The notes beneath the pieces were generated by a model. The model made no database searches and was not told where the DNA came from. It worked only from the letters and a program-made list of their open reading frames with translations. From NCBI GenBank assembly GCA_902789555.1, contig CADAOF010000016.1, positions 1 to 54,618 of the forward strand: a stretch of 54,618 nt of DNA, written 5' to 3'. This DNA comes from an uncultured Lachnospiraceae bacterium. Its GTDB lineage: Bacteria > Bacillota > Clostridia > Lachnospirales > Lachnospiraceae. The translations under genes were made by a program, and so were the position numbers. Below are positions 1 to 8,219 of this stretch, piece after piece (position 1 is the first letter of the stretch; every line of letters begins with the position of its first letter).

Positions 1-1
1 T

Positions 2-304
2 TACAAGAAGCTCGTGGACAAAGACGGCAGGTTCATTGCCGGCGTGATCGCGGACGTGGACAAGGACGCCTACGGCTTTGTGGACGCGCTCTTTGTGGAG
101 GAAGCGCTCCGACATCAGGGCCTGGGCACGTCTCTTTTGAAGGCGGCGGAGGACTTCACAAGGGAAAACGGCGCTTCCATGATTTTGACGAATGCGGGCG
201 ACTGGAACGTCGATTTCTTCAAAAAGAACGGCTATCTTCTCAGAGGCGAGCTCAAGGACGTTCCCAAAGGGCATGACTGCTATGAACTCTACAAAATGAT
301 TTGA
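2..304 (+). CDS. GNAT family N-acetyltransferase, 5' end outside window
   Basis: This is the C-terminal part of a GNAT acetyltransferase, which would transfer an acetyl group from acetyl-CoA to an amine. The reading frame is open to the left window edge, so the true start lies outside; a GTG at 14 is only an internal candidate. The acetyl-CoA binding motif is visible as RHQGLGTSLL (the R/Q-x-x-G-x-G/A loop), followed by an FFKKNGYLLRG segment typical of the last strand-helix unit. The substrate cannot be read from the sequence. The next gene is more than 500 bases away, so this is probably the end of its own transcription unit. Confidence 0.85.
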   Translation, partial: YKKLVDKDGRFIAGVIADVDKDAYGFVDALFVEEALRHQGLGTSLLKAAEDFTRENGASMILTNAGDWNVDFFKKNGYLLRGELKDVPKGHDCYELYKMI

Positions 305-533
305 AGCGTTGGAAACGGTAGCAAAGATTAGGACAAGCATCTTGAAATGGTCCTCTGTTCTGGTATAATAACAGCACTATTATCCATAGCAATTCCACTC
401 CACTGTTATCAACGCTGATAACAATTTGATAACGTTTTGGCGACGAAAAAACATAAAAAACCAAATGAAACCTACTGATGCGATATGGCAGAGATTATGA
501 TTATCAACCCTGCAATTGTTTTTTCTTTGCGCA
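305..533. other. Non-coding stretch with an orphan promoter and GATAAC repeats
   Basis: No convincing gene is seen. A good promoter-like pair, TTGAAA (342-347) and TATAAT (364-369) with a 16-base spacer, is followed by an inverted repeat GTTATCA (405-411) / TGATAAC (416-422) and a further direct copy TGATAAC (427-433). The three 7-mers in 29 bases look like an operator for a dimeric repressor or a recombinase site. There is no recognisable reading frame behind the promoter before the next promoter at 534, so its product may be a short RNA, or a lost gene. Confidence 0.4.
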
Positions 534-562
534 TTGATTTTCACAGAGACATCATATATAAT
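534..562 (+). promoter_or_regulatory. Promoter of the GNAT-hydrolase leader
   Basis: TTGATT at 534-539 and TATAAT at 557-562 are separated by exactly 17 bases. Transcription should start near 569, giving a leader of about 260 nucleotides before the ATG at 830. Confidence 0.7.
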
Positions 563-595
563 AATTTTGCTAATCTGCGAAAGGAGCGTAAACCA

Positions 596-622
596 GTGAT
601 TAACAGAGAGGTTATCCGCTGA
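596..622 (+). CDS. Nine-codon leader peptide ORF
   Basis: A GTG-initiated ORF encodes the octapeptide MINREVIR and ends with TGA at 620-622. It has an excellent ribosome binding site (AAAGGAGC, 579-586) at normal spacing and lies about 27 bases behind the predicted transcription start. Two terminator-like hairpins follow it and the structural gene begins at 830. This arrangement is known for ribosome-stalling attenuators of antibiotic resistance genes (erm, msr and vga types). Its role here is inferred from layout only. A direct repeat TGATTAAC occurs at the start of the ORF and again just across its stop. Confidence 0.5.
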   Translation: MINREVIR

Positions 623-636
623 TTAACTGAATAAAA

Positions 637-687
637 GGCGCATAGCGTGATCGAAGGGGACATCCCTCTGTTTTAGTGCGCCGTTTT
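637..687 (+). terminator. Leader hairpin 1 (putative attenuator)
   Basis: GGCGCA (637-642) pairs with TGCGCC (677-682) and a small inner GGGA/TCCC stem lies near 656-666; a short T tract (683-687) follows. It sits between the leader peptide and the structural gene. The sequence supports a terminator or a pairing switch; whether it ends transcription is not shown. Confidence 0.5.
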
Positions 688-710
688 AAGTAACTTTCGG
701 ATAGTGGGAA

Positions 711-756
711 CCGCAGGACGCAGCCACGACGGGAGCTGCTTCGCTGCGGTATTTTT
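711..756 (+). terminator. Leader hairpin 2 (putative attenuator)
   Basis: Nested stems CCGCAG/CTGCGG (711-716 with 744-749) and GCAGC/GCTGC (720-724 with 735-739) are followed directly by TATTTTT (750-756). This is a good intrinsic terminator 74 bases before the ATG at 830. It argues against the longer reading frame that opens at 704, because that extension would consist mainly of this hairpin. Confidence 0.6.
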
Positions 757-829
757 GCGCCTGTTTTCAGCAGCTGCCATGATACAGGAACAATTCACGC
801 TAAAACATATGATCAAGGAGAAAAAACTT

Positions 830-2320
830 ATGATAATCAAACTGGAACCCATTAATGATAATAATCGGGAAGCCGTTCTGGCTCTTTTCGTGCGGGAGGA
901 TCAGCTTTTCGTGGCCAGCAATCAAACCTCTCTGCGGCAGGCGGATGAGATTAACGCGGAGCAGCCCGGCATGGCCCGGCCCTTTGCCATCTATGCAGAT
1001 GAGAAGCTGGTGGGCTTCTGCATGTTCGCATTCGATCCTGAAGAAGAGGACGAGGATGACCGCTACTGGCTATGGCGCTTCATGATCGACAAAAGCGAAC
1101 AGGGCAGGGGTTATGGCCAGGCGGCGCTGGCTGAGATCATTAAGTATTTCAAGGACAACGGCGCCGACAGGCTCTTCCTGTCCACCGAACCGGAGAACGA
1201 GCGGGGCCTGCACATCTATCATAAAGCCGGCTTCCGGGAGACCGGCATCATCGACAGCGGTGAGGCCGTGCTGATGCGGATGCTCAAAGGCCCGAACCGG
1301 GTCATCAAGAATTTTTACGGCGTCGATGTGGATAAAGCTATGCACCTCAGGGGGAAGAAGGGATACGGTGTCAGCATCGCTGTTTACGACAGCGACGGTG
1401 ATTTTAACACCTACTGCGCCGGCAGCGGCAGATACGGCGAGGACTTCCCGGTGAACCCGGACATGCTGTTCCAGGCGGGGTCCGTCAGCAAACCCATGTT
1501 CTCGCTGACCCTCCTGCGGTATGTTGACAAAGGTCTCATCGACCTTGACGCTGACATTTCCGGCGTCGTGCCGGAGTTCGCGGGGAAAGGACCGCTGACC
1601 TTCGCTGCCCTGCTTTCCCACACGGCGGGTTACAATTTGCATGGCTTCCCCGGCTATCCGGCAAAACACGAGCCGCTCTCGCTCGAGGACGTGCTGAGCG
1701 GCAAGGGCGTCACGCCCAGGCTCCGCAGGATCCGTCCCTACGGTAAACAGCACATGTACTCCGGCGGCGGCATCACGCTGGCACAGCTCGCCTTTGAGCG
1801 CATCACCGGCACGACCCTCCGCGAAGCCTTCCAAAAGGAAGTTGCCGAGCCTCTGGGGCTGAAGCGCACCGGTTTTTTCCAGCCGCTGGATGAGGAACTG
1901 GTTTCCAACGCCGCGTTCGGTTTCAGGCTGGCGCAGAAGGAAGACCCTGCACACGGCTATCACTATTATCCCGAGCACGCCGCTGCAGGGCTTTGGACCA
2001 CTCCGACGGAACTGGTCAAAATCGGCCTCGAACTTTCAAAGAGCTACCGTAAAGGCGGCCTCCTCAAAAAGAAGACAGCGCGGCGCATGATGACGCCGGT
2101 CATGGACGGCTACGGCCTCTGCCTCGACGTTTGGGAGTCGGAAGCCCGCAAGGACAGCGTTGCCGGTCACGGCGGGGAGAATTGGGGCTTTCTGACCAGC
2201 TGGGTCTTTTCCCGCAAAAAAGATATCTGCGTTGCCGTCATGTACAACAACGTCACGGAAGCCGCCGACGAAGCAATGAACGACATCGCTTGTGAAATCT
2301 ACAAAAATGCAAAAGAATAA
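830..2320 (+). CDS. GNAT acetyltransferase fused to a class C beta-lactamase-like serine hydrolase
   Basis: Start chosen at ATG 830, where AAGGAG lies 7 bases upstream. The 496-residue protein has an N-terminal GNAT domain (about 1-155) resembling BltD-type polyamine acetyltransferases; the acetyl-CoA loop reads QGRGYGQAAL. The rest is a penicillin-binding/beta-lactamase class C fold: the S-x-x-K motif is S218-V-S-K221 and the late H-G-G motif is H447-G-G. The usual Y-x-N motif is YSG (Y310-S-G312), so the third position has changed and true beta-lactamase activity is doubtful; an esterase or D-amino-peptidase role is as likely. No signal peptide is visible, so it should be cytoplasmic. It is followed after 15 bases by a second serine hydrolase, so the two probably form an operon under the attenuator-like leader. 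Confidence 0.85.
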   Translation: MIIKLEPINDNNREAVLALFVREDQLFVASNQTSLRQADEINAEQPGMARPFAIYADEKLVGFCMFAFDPEEEDEDDRYWLWRFMIDKSEQGRGYGQAALAEIIKYFKDNGADRLFLSTEPENERGLHIYHKAGFRETGIIDSGEAVLMRMLKGPNRVIKNFYGVDVDKAMHLRGKKGYGVSIAVYDSDGDFNTYCAGSGRYGEDFPVNPDMLFQAGSVSKPMFSLTLLRYVDKGLIDLDADISGVVPEFAGKGPLTFAALLSHTAGYNLHGFPGYPAKHEPLSLEDVLSGKGVTPRLRRIRPYGKQHMYSGGGITLAQLAFERITGTTLREAFQKEVAEPLGLKRTGFFQPLDEELVSNAAFGFRLAQKEDPAHGYHYYPEHAAAGLWTTPTELVKIGLELSKSYRKGGLLKKKTARRMMTPVMDGYGLCLDVWESEARKDSVAGHGGENWGFLTSWVFSRKKDICVAVMYNNVTEAADEAMNDIACEIYKNAKE

Positions 2321-2335
2321 AGGAGAACTGATTTT

Positions 2336-3712
2336 ATGGATAAACACACAATGATGGAAAATCTGGCCCGCGAGCTGAAGGAAAAGGACAGCTTCAACGG
2401 GGCATGGCTCTATGCTGAAAATGGTGAGATCGTGTCCAAGGGCGTTCTCGGCTTCCGGGATCCCGAAGATACGCTGCCGATCGCGGAGGACACGATCTTC
2501 CAGCTCGCTTCCGTCACCAAGCAGTTCACGGCGGCAGCGGTCATGCTGGTTCGGCGGGAAGGCCTGCTCGACTTTGGCGACGAGATCACGAAGTTCTTCC
2601 CTGAACTCACCGCTTATAAGGGCGTGACGGTCTGGCATCTGCTGACCCATACGAGCGGCATTCCCGATTACTTTGACGATGCGGATTGGTTCATCAGGAT
2701 CTGGAAGGAAGAAAAACGGGTGCCGGGCAACGATGAGATCCTGCGCTTTCTATGCGAAACCGAGGCGAAACCGTACTTCGCCCCGGGGGAAGGCCTGCAT
2801 TACTCCAACACCGGTTACAACCTGCTGGCGCTGCTGGTGGAGCGGCTCTCCGGCGTTCCCTTTGAAGAGTTCCTGCAAAAGAACATTTTCAAGCCCGCAG
2901 GGATGACCTCCACCCGCTGCTGCCATATCCGCAGGGACGGCGTTCCGTTTGAAAACTATGCGCAGGCAACGGTGTATGATGACGGAAAATGCGTGGCTGA
3001 CATCGACTCCGCGGAAGAAGACGACGTGGTCGCTTTTGACGGCCTGAACGGCGACGACTACGTGTACACCGACATCTTTGACATGTTCCAATGGGACAGG
3101 GCGCTGCGCGAGGGTAAAGTGCTCACTTTGGAAGAACAGCAACTCATGTATACCCCCGCAAAACTGAACAGCGGCGAGGATGCCGTTTACGATGAGGATG
3201 ACGGGCTGGGCTACGGCTTCGGCTGGGCCGTCGGCCGTGAGGAGGAATACGGCCTCGTCGTCAGCCACAGCGGCGGCATGCCGGGCGTCGCTACCTGGTT
3301 TGAGCGTTTCATCGATGCGGACAGGGTCCTTGTGATCCTCAGCTGCCGGGATTACAGGGATGTCAGAGCGTATCTGGGCTACTGGGACGGCATGGAAGAA
3401 ATCGCAAGGGACAGGGAGCCCGAGCCCATCGTCTCCATCGAGGATATCGCGGTCAAGGGTCCCGACAAGTCGAAATGGGAGAGCTTCTGCGGTAAATATG
3501 AGCACCCCGGGGACGCCGACTTCATCGTCGATGAGGTCTTCATGAAAGATGGCGAGCTCCATGCCAACGCCATAGACGAAGACGGGGATGAGATGAGCTT
3601 CCGGCTCTATCCCATCGGCGAGGACGAGTTCGGCAGAAAGGGCGGCCTGCTGAAGCTGAAATTCGGCGACGGCTGCCTGATGTTCGACGATCATACCTGC
3701 AAAAAGCTGTAA
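2336..3712 (+). CDS. Beta-lactamase-family serine hydrolase
   Basis: A 458-residue cytoplasmic-looking class C beta-lactamase-fold hydrolase with all three signature motifs: S59-V-T-K62, Y156-S-N158 and H311-S-G-G314. The last 120 residues form an extra acidic beta-rich domain, as in other proteins annotated as beta-lactamase family esterases. No signal peptide is seen. The start is supported by AAAGGAG upstream of ATG 2336. It follows the GNAT-hydrolase fusion by 15 bases and is probably co-transcribed. The hydrolase halves of the two proteins are likely paralogues. The substrate is unknown. Confidence 0.88.
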   Translation: MDKHTMMENLARELKEKDSFNGAWLYAENGEIVSKGVLGFRDPEDTLPIAEDTIFQLASVTKQFTAAAVMLVRREGLLDFGDEITKFFPELTAYKGVTVWHLLTHTSGIPDYFDDADWFIRIWKEEKRVPGNDEILRFLCETEAKPYFAPGEGLHYSNTGYNLLALLVERLSGVPFEEFLQKNIFKPAGMTSTRCCHIRRDGVPFENYAQATVYDDGKCVADIDSAEEDDVVAFDGLNGDDYVYTDIFDMFQWDRALREGKVLTLEEQQLMYTPAKLNSGEDAVYDEDDGLGYGFGWAVGREEEYGLVVSHSGGMPGVATWFERFIDADRVLVILSCRDYRDVRAYLGYWDGMEEIARDREPEPIVSIEDIAVKGPDKSKWESFCGKYEHPGDADFIVDEVFMKDGELHANAIDEDGDEMSFRLYPIGEDEFGRKGGLLKLKFGDGCLMFDDHTCKKL

Positions 3713-3739
3713 GAATACTGAAAAGAGCGGCGGGGCGCG

Positions 3740-3762
3740 ATGCCAGCCTGCAGGGCTGGCAT
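3740..3762. repeat. Perfect 9-bp inverted repeat
   Basis: ATGCCAGCC and GGCTGGCAT flank a 5-base loop just behind the second serine hydrolase. No T tract follows, so it is more likely a mobile palindrome, a processing site or a protein site than a classical terminator. Confidence 0.6.
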
Positions 3763-3811
3763 TGTGTGATCATGGGGATGATACAGGCAGATAAAGCGCC
3801 ATCTGACGCTC

Positions 3812-3961
3812 GTGAAATACAAACTGAAGCAGCTTCGGAGAGAGGAAATACCTGAAGGGACACCGGAAAACAGGAAAATCCTGAAAGAGATGAACCTGAC
3901 GAGCGAGATCAGCAAGGCACGTGAAGCGACCTATGAAGTATTACCGCCTGAAAACGGATAA
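3812..3961 (+). CDS. Small hypothetical protein (49 aa)
   Basis: A GTG-initiated frame of 49 codons encodes a charged, helical protein beginning MKYKLKQLRREEIPEG and ending YEVLPPENG. It has codon use like its neighbours and runs in a different frame over the first 41 bases of the next small ORF. No clear ribosome binding site precedes it. No family is recognised. It could be the remnant of a larger mobile-element gene. Confidence 0.35.
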   Translation: MKYKLKQLRREEIPEGTPENRKILKEMNLTSEISKAREATYEVLPPENG

Positions 3962-4115
3962 CGGCGGAAAGGACAGCTTTACATACACCGCCGGAGCAAA
4001 CCGGGCAGCCGCCAAGATGATCTACCTCATGCATGTCGGCTATAAGAACATGACGCGGGAGGAGAAAGAGCAGATGTGGGCGCAGCATCAGATCCCGGAA
4101 GGGCCGAGTCTGTAA
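3921..4115 (+). CDS. Small hypothetical protein (up to 64 aa)
   Basis: The frame opens at GTG 3921; an ATG at 3933 gives 60 residues starting MKYYRLKTDNGGKD. The product is soluble and charged and ends in IPEGPSL. It overlaps the previous 49-codon frame by 41 bases (or 29 from the ATG), which would allow translational coupling since neither start has a strong ribosome binding site. No family is recognised; both ORFs could be fragments of one decayed gene. Confidence 0.4.
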   Translation: MKRPMKYYRLKTDNGGKDSFTYTAGANRAAAKMIYLMHVGYKNMTREEKEQMWAQHQIPEGPSL

Positions 4116-4230
4116 AAAAAGCATGTTTTTCTGTGAAAAAATCGCTAGTTTGAGAAATCGGTAGAATGCGGAAAAATGAGATGCTATACTTCGCATGATC
4201 CTGAAAATATGAAAAAGGAGAAGCGAAAGC

Positions 4231-5082
4231 ATGAAAAAAATCATCTCATTTGCGCTTGCTTTGATGCTGATCATGTCTCTGACGGCATGCGGCCAAAACA
4301 GTGCGGAATCTTCATCACGGACGCCGGTCCCCGGCAAAACGGATCCGGTGGAGGCTTCATCACAGACGCCGGCAGACACCAAGGCGGATCAGACGGAAGC
4401 TTCAACGAAAGCACCCGAGACGACTGCACCGGCCACAACAGAGGAGGCGGTCGTCAAAAAAGACCTTTCCGTTGATGAAGTCGGACTGATCAATGTACCG
4501 TATACAGATCACGTCCGTTCATCTGCAGTTTTTCTTATCAGCAATCCGAGCAGCGGCATCACATATGACCGGGTGAAGCTGACGGTCTCCTTCTATGATG
4601 AGAAAGACAATTTCATGGAAGCAGTCAAGTACAGGCTGACCCCTGCTGTTCGTCCGGGTGATCAGGTTCCCTTCCGGGTGGATTGTACCGAAAAGTATAC
4701 CTTAAAAGCGGCGCGTGCCGAAGTGAGCATAGACTCTTTTGAAATGCTCGATAACAAGCAGCTCCAGCGCGAGATCGACGGCAAAAGGGTATCGCTTGTT
4801 GATGACGGAACACTGTTCGAACTCACCAAGCAGAATTTTACGAGAAAAAGCACCGGAAAATTCCGCATCGATTTTACGGTCAAAAACAAGAATGCCGAAA
4901 AAGAGAAATGTTATGTTTTCTTCATTTTCAGGAAGGATGGCAAGATCGTTTACGGTCAGGAGGCCATGCTCTACGTCAATGGGTCTTCTTCCAAGGATGA
5001 TTATTTCTACGCGGACCATGAAGATTCCAAGGATTTTCCGGACTACGATGAAGTGGTGACTGTACTGATTAACGGACATTAA
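4231..5082 (+). CDS. Surface lipoprotein, FxLYD-like domain
   Basis: A 283-residue lipoprotein. A Lys-rich start and hydrophobic core lead to a lipobox (LTAC, Cys at about 20), followed by a Ser/Thr/Glu-rich linker to about residue 80. The rest is predicted beta-sandwich; the stretch with YDRVKLTVSFYD and RPGDQVPFRV resembles the FxLYD-type domain common in Firmicute lipoproteins of unknown role. AAAAGGAG precedes ATG 4231 at good spacing and a possible -10 box TATACT lies at 4185-4190. It stands alone and ends at a strong terminator. Confidence 0.8.
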   Translation: MKKIISFALALMLIMSLTACGQNSAESSSRTPVPGKTDPVEASSQTPADTKADQTEASTKAPETTAPATTEEAVVKKDLSVDEVGLINVPYTDHVRSSAVFLISNPSSGITYDRVKLTVSFYDEKDNFMEAVKYRLTPAVRPGDQVPFRVDCTEKYTLKAARAEVSIDSFEMLDNKQLQREIDGKRVSLVDDGTLFELTKQNFTRKSTGKFRIDFTVKNKNAEKEKCYVFFIFRKDGKIVYGQEAMLYVNGSSSKDDYFYADHEDSKDFPDYDEVVTVLINGH

Positions 5083-5108
5083 CGCGCAAAGCAGTAATTA
5101 CATGTAAA

Positions 5109-5146
5109 AACAATGACCCTCGTTTCAGCCGAGGGTCATTGTTTTG
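5109..5146. terminator. Bidirectional terminator
   Basis: A 14-bp stem (AACAATGACCCTCG with its exact complement, 5109-5122 and 5130-5143) with a 7-base loop is flanked by A's on the left and T's on the right. It serves the lipoprotein gene on the + strand and the STAND gene on the - strand. Confidence 0.9.
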
Positions 5147-5172
5147 TATTATCTGCTGCGGGCATGCCGTAC

Positions 5173-8049
5173 TTATTCCGGCGAAAGCGCAGCCAGGCGT
5201 TCCCGGACATATTTCCGCTTCGGAAAATCCCTGCCGTAGGACGCTTCCATGAGCGGCGCGGCTTTTTTCAGCCAGAAAAGCTCCTGCTCCGTATCGTTTT
5301 TCTGCCGGTATGCTTTTGACAGCAGGTAGCATTGTTCCGCATGAACGGCACCCTGAAGGTCTTTGAAGCCGGCAACGTCGCTTTGCAGCAGCAAACGGGC
5401 TTTTTCCGGCATCCGGGCATCCAGATAGGCGCCCGCGAGCTGGCAATGCATGGCATGGAGAGCCTGATAATTCGGATAGTCCTTTTCCACGCAGGCGATA
5501 TTTGCCTCATAGAGTGCAATTGCCTCTTCGAGCCGTCCGCTTTCCTTGTAAACCTTCGCCCGTTCGACCTCCGCGATATATACGTTGATATGCCGCGGGC
5601 CGTCGACCTGCTTATGGGACTCGATGAGTTCCGTAAAAAGCCGGATCGCGTCTTCATACCGCTTTTCGACCCGCGCGAGATGCGCTTTGTAAGAGAGCGC
5701 CTGCTGGCGGAGATTGGCGGACGGAACGGCCTTCACATACTGGAGGCGCCGGGCGAAGACCTTGCGGGAATAGTCTGTCTCACCGGCAAACAGCGTATAG
5801 AGGGCACGCTGCACGCAGGCGGTCTGCATTGCGGTCTGCAGTTTTTCGCTGCTGTCAAAACCGCGGACTCTTTCGGCTTCTTCCTGCAGCTTCTCGAACA
5901 GGGCGGAGGCTTCCTGCCGGTGATAGCTGCGTTCTGCCTGGAAATAGACCAGCAGGTGAAGTCTTAAGAGAGTTTCCGGATCCGTGATCAGTTCTTCGCA
6001 TTTTTCCAGGGTCAGCCGGACATATTCCCACTCATCGGAGCGGTACAGGAAATAATGGAAGAGCAGTGAGGCGTCGGCCAGAGCTGCCCCGGGATCCGCT
6101 GCCGCTTCGTCAAGACAATTTAAGAAGCTTTCATATAAGGGTCCGGCTTCAGCCGTTTTCAGGAAGGCAGCCTCGGTCAGCCGGGTCAGAAAAACCTGCT
6201 CTGCGCTCTTTTCCCCGGCAGCGGCCAGAAGCCGGCTGATCAGCCGGTATCGGGCAGACATGATGTCCAGATCCTGCTCGGTCAGGGCAGCCGCAGAGAT
6301 CATCCGAAGATTATCTGCGGAAACCGCTCCTTTTAAATGCTTTGCTGCGGACAGCACATAGCGGCAGATTTTCTGTTTCTCTTCATACAGCGTATAATCA
6401 AGGACATAGCTGCCCAGGTTTTCCCGTGCATACGCCCAGAAGCAGGCCAGCGCTTCTTCCGGAAAGCCGTCTTCCGCCACACATTCGGCAAGCAGCGGAT
6501 GAAGGGAATACGAGGATCCCTTCTTTTCGATCCAGCCCCTCTGATACAGTCCGTTCAGCAGCGACTCAGTCTCTTCCGGACTTATTTCCTTCAGACAGAA
6601 CTGCCTGAGTTGTCCGGCCGCATATTGTTCATAGGGAAGGCAGGATAAGAGCTGCACCAACCGCAGTTCTTCGCCGTTTAATGCCGCCTCTTCATACAGA
6701 CTGCGGTAGATGAGACGCAGCCGCGGAAGAAGCCGGATCAGGGGCTCTTCCGGTGACCACAGCTTCTGTGCGATTTGCCTGCCGGTCCATCCGTTTCTCT
6801 TTGCAGCGGCTGCGGCAAGGCGGATCGTGAGCGGATGCCGCATGAGTGGCTGATGACGGATCATCTCCGTGAGATCCTGCTGCATTTCCCGCAGCCGGTC
6901 GTCAGTATGCCTTCTCAGCATCAGCAGGGAGGCTTCTTCGCTTAAGCCGTCCAGAGAAAGTTCCGCAAAGCCTTCCGGTGCCTTTTCCCTTGAACTTACG
7001 ATCACCGCGCAGGCAAGACGGGCGAGCGCTTTCCAGTATTTGTTTTCTTCCGGTTTCACTTCTGCATTGTCGATCAGCAGCACGGTCTTTTCCGCAGGCA
7101 ACGCTTCAAGCCGCTTCAGACAGGCAGCAAAGCCTTCCTGATCCGCATGCCCTGAAAAGTCAGGGAAAAGGTGCAGGAGGCTTTTCGGCAGCGTCTCTTC
7201 GTAGCAGACGGGAATGAGCTGCGTGTACTGTTCCGATTCGGAAAGGTGCGAAAGCAGCTGCCGCAGCAGTTCGGTCTTGCCGACACCTCCGATCCCGCTG
7301 ATGAAGATCTTGCCTCTGTCCCTGACGGCTTCGGTCAGATCAAAAAGTTCCTGCTGCCGGCCGAAAAAGAAGATCGGGTTTTCGGCGGCACCGTAGGCGT
7401 CCGCAGCCAGACGGCGCGGGAAGGCTTTCGCCGGTGCTTCATTCTTAAAGCGATAAAGCGCTTTCGGCGTAAGTTCCTTTTGCCAAAGCATTCTCAGCAG
7501 CAGGGATACGTTTTCGGCTTTTCCGCACATGGCGCACAGCATCAGCACGGTGAAGACCCAGGCGTCACAGAATTCCTCGGGCAGATTTGCTTTGCGGCTC
7601 CCGCTGTAGACTTTGAGCAAGGATACACAGTCCTGCTTCGTCAGATATTTATCCTCCTGAGAAGCCTGGATCAGCCATTCCGCTTTGCGCTGAAACAGAT
7701 CCGGATCATAGCCGTGCGCAAGAAAAAAGGCGGCCAGAAGGTCCATCTGCTCGCAAAAACGTTCCTGATCGAGCAGCGCGCGGACCTCCCCGGCATACTC
7801 CGCATAGAAGGGAACCGTATCCCGCCTGTTGCAGAAATCGGAAAGATACCGGCTGCGGTCCCGGCGCCAGATCTCTCTGCCGTAGATCCCGTTCTGCCAG
7901 GCCGGCAGAAGGATATCCCGCCAGAAGGATGTGAGCGTCAGGCCGGAACGGTATTTGATCGGCAGCACGCCGTTGGAAAACAGCAGGTAGTCGTTTACCG
8001 TAAGCAATCGGTAAAGGTTTTTTAATGTTATCGCATATTGATTCGTCAT
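5173..8049 (-). CDS. STAND-type P-loop ATPase with C-terminal TPR repeats
   Basis: Start chosen at ATG 8049 (MTNQYAITLK), preceded by CGGAG; the frame extends to 8094 without a better site. The 958-residue protein has an alpha-helical N-terminal region without a recognised domain (1-215), an NB-ARC/STAND NTPase core with Walker A GIGGVGKT (Lys near 258) and Walker B TVLLIDN (near 322-328), a winged-helix-like region, and a helical repeat tail (about 580-958) with TPR-like units. STAND proteins are signal sensors that oligomerise on ligand binding; bacterial members include transcription regulators and anti-phage Avs-type sensors. No DNA-binding, nuclease, TIR or protease effector can be recognised at either end, so the output is unknown. 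It is a single-gene unit. Confidence 0.8.
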   Translation of the reverse strand: MTNQYAITLKNLYRLLTVNDYLLFSNGVLPIKYRSGLTLTSFWRDILLPAWQNGIYGREIWRRDRSRYLSDFCNRRDTVPFYAEYAGEVRALLDQERFCEQMDLLAAFFLAHGYDPDLFQRKAEWLIQASQEDKYLTKQDCVSLLKVYSGSRKANLPEEFCDAWVFTVLMLCAMCGKAENVSLLLRMLWQKELTPKALYRFKNEAPAKAFPRRLAADAYGAAENPIFFFGRQQELFDLTEAVRDRGKIFISGIGGVGKTELLRQLLSHLSESEQYTQLIPVCYEETLPKSLLHLFPDFSGHADQEGFAACLKRLEALPAEKTVLLIDNAEVKPEENKYWKALARLACAVIVSSREKAPEGFAELSLDGLSEEASLLMLRRHTDDRLREMQQDLTEMIRHQPLMRHPLTIRLAAAAAKRNGWTGRQIAQKLWSPEEPLIRLLPRLRLIYRSLYEEAALNGEELRLVQLLSCLPYEQYAAGQLRQFCLKEISPEETESLLNGLYQRGWIEKKGSSYSLHPLLAECVAEDGFPEEALACFWAYARENLGSYVLDYTLYEEKQKICRYVLSAAKHLKGAVSADNLRMISAAALTEQDLDIMSARYRLISRLLAAAGEKSAEQVFLTRLTEAAFLKTAEAGPLYESFLNCLDEAAADPGAALADASLLFHYFLYRSDEWEYVRLTLEKCEELITDPETLLRLHLLVYFQAERSYHRQEASALFEKLQEEAERVRGFDSSEKLQTAMQTACVQRALYTLFAGETDYSRKVFARRLQYVKAVPSANLRQQALSYKAHLARVEKRYEDAIRLFTELIESHKQVDGPRHINVYIAEVERAKVYKESGRLEEAIALYEANIACVEKDYPNYQALHAMHCQLAGAYLDARMPEKARLLLQSDVAGFKDLQGAVHAEQCYLLSKAYRQKNDTEQELFWLKKAAPLMEASYGRDFPKRKYVRERLAALSPE

Positions 8050-8219
8050 ACGGCGTCTCCGAAAAATACTGATCAGACGGTAGTATTGTAGCATTTACTG
8101 CATTCAACTTCCATATCTTCGGAGCAGAACCGTTTTTTTGACAGATTTCCGTGTCTTTTTTACAGGAGAAGAAAGGCATCTCCGCCCGTGACTCAGACAG
8201 CGCCGGCAGCTTCCGGCTC

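Noticed and set aside
704-829. N-terminal extension of the GNAT-hydrolase to GTG 704
   Set aside because: It would consist largely of a terminator-like hairpin, and ATG 830 has a good ribosome binding site and matches the family start.
1070-1978. Long open frame on the - strand
   Set aside because: It is a mirror of the GNAT-hydrolase gene caused by GC-rich codon use; composition is not protein-like and no start signal is seen.
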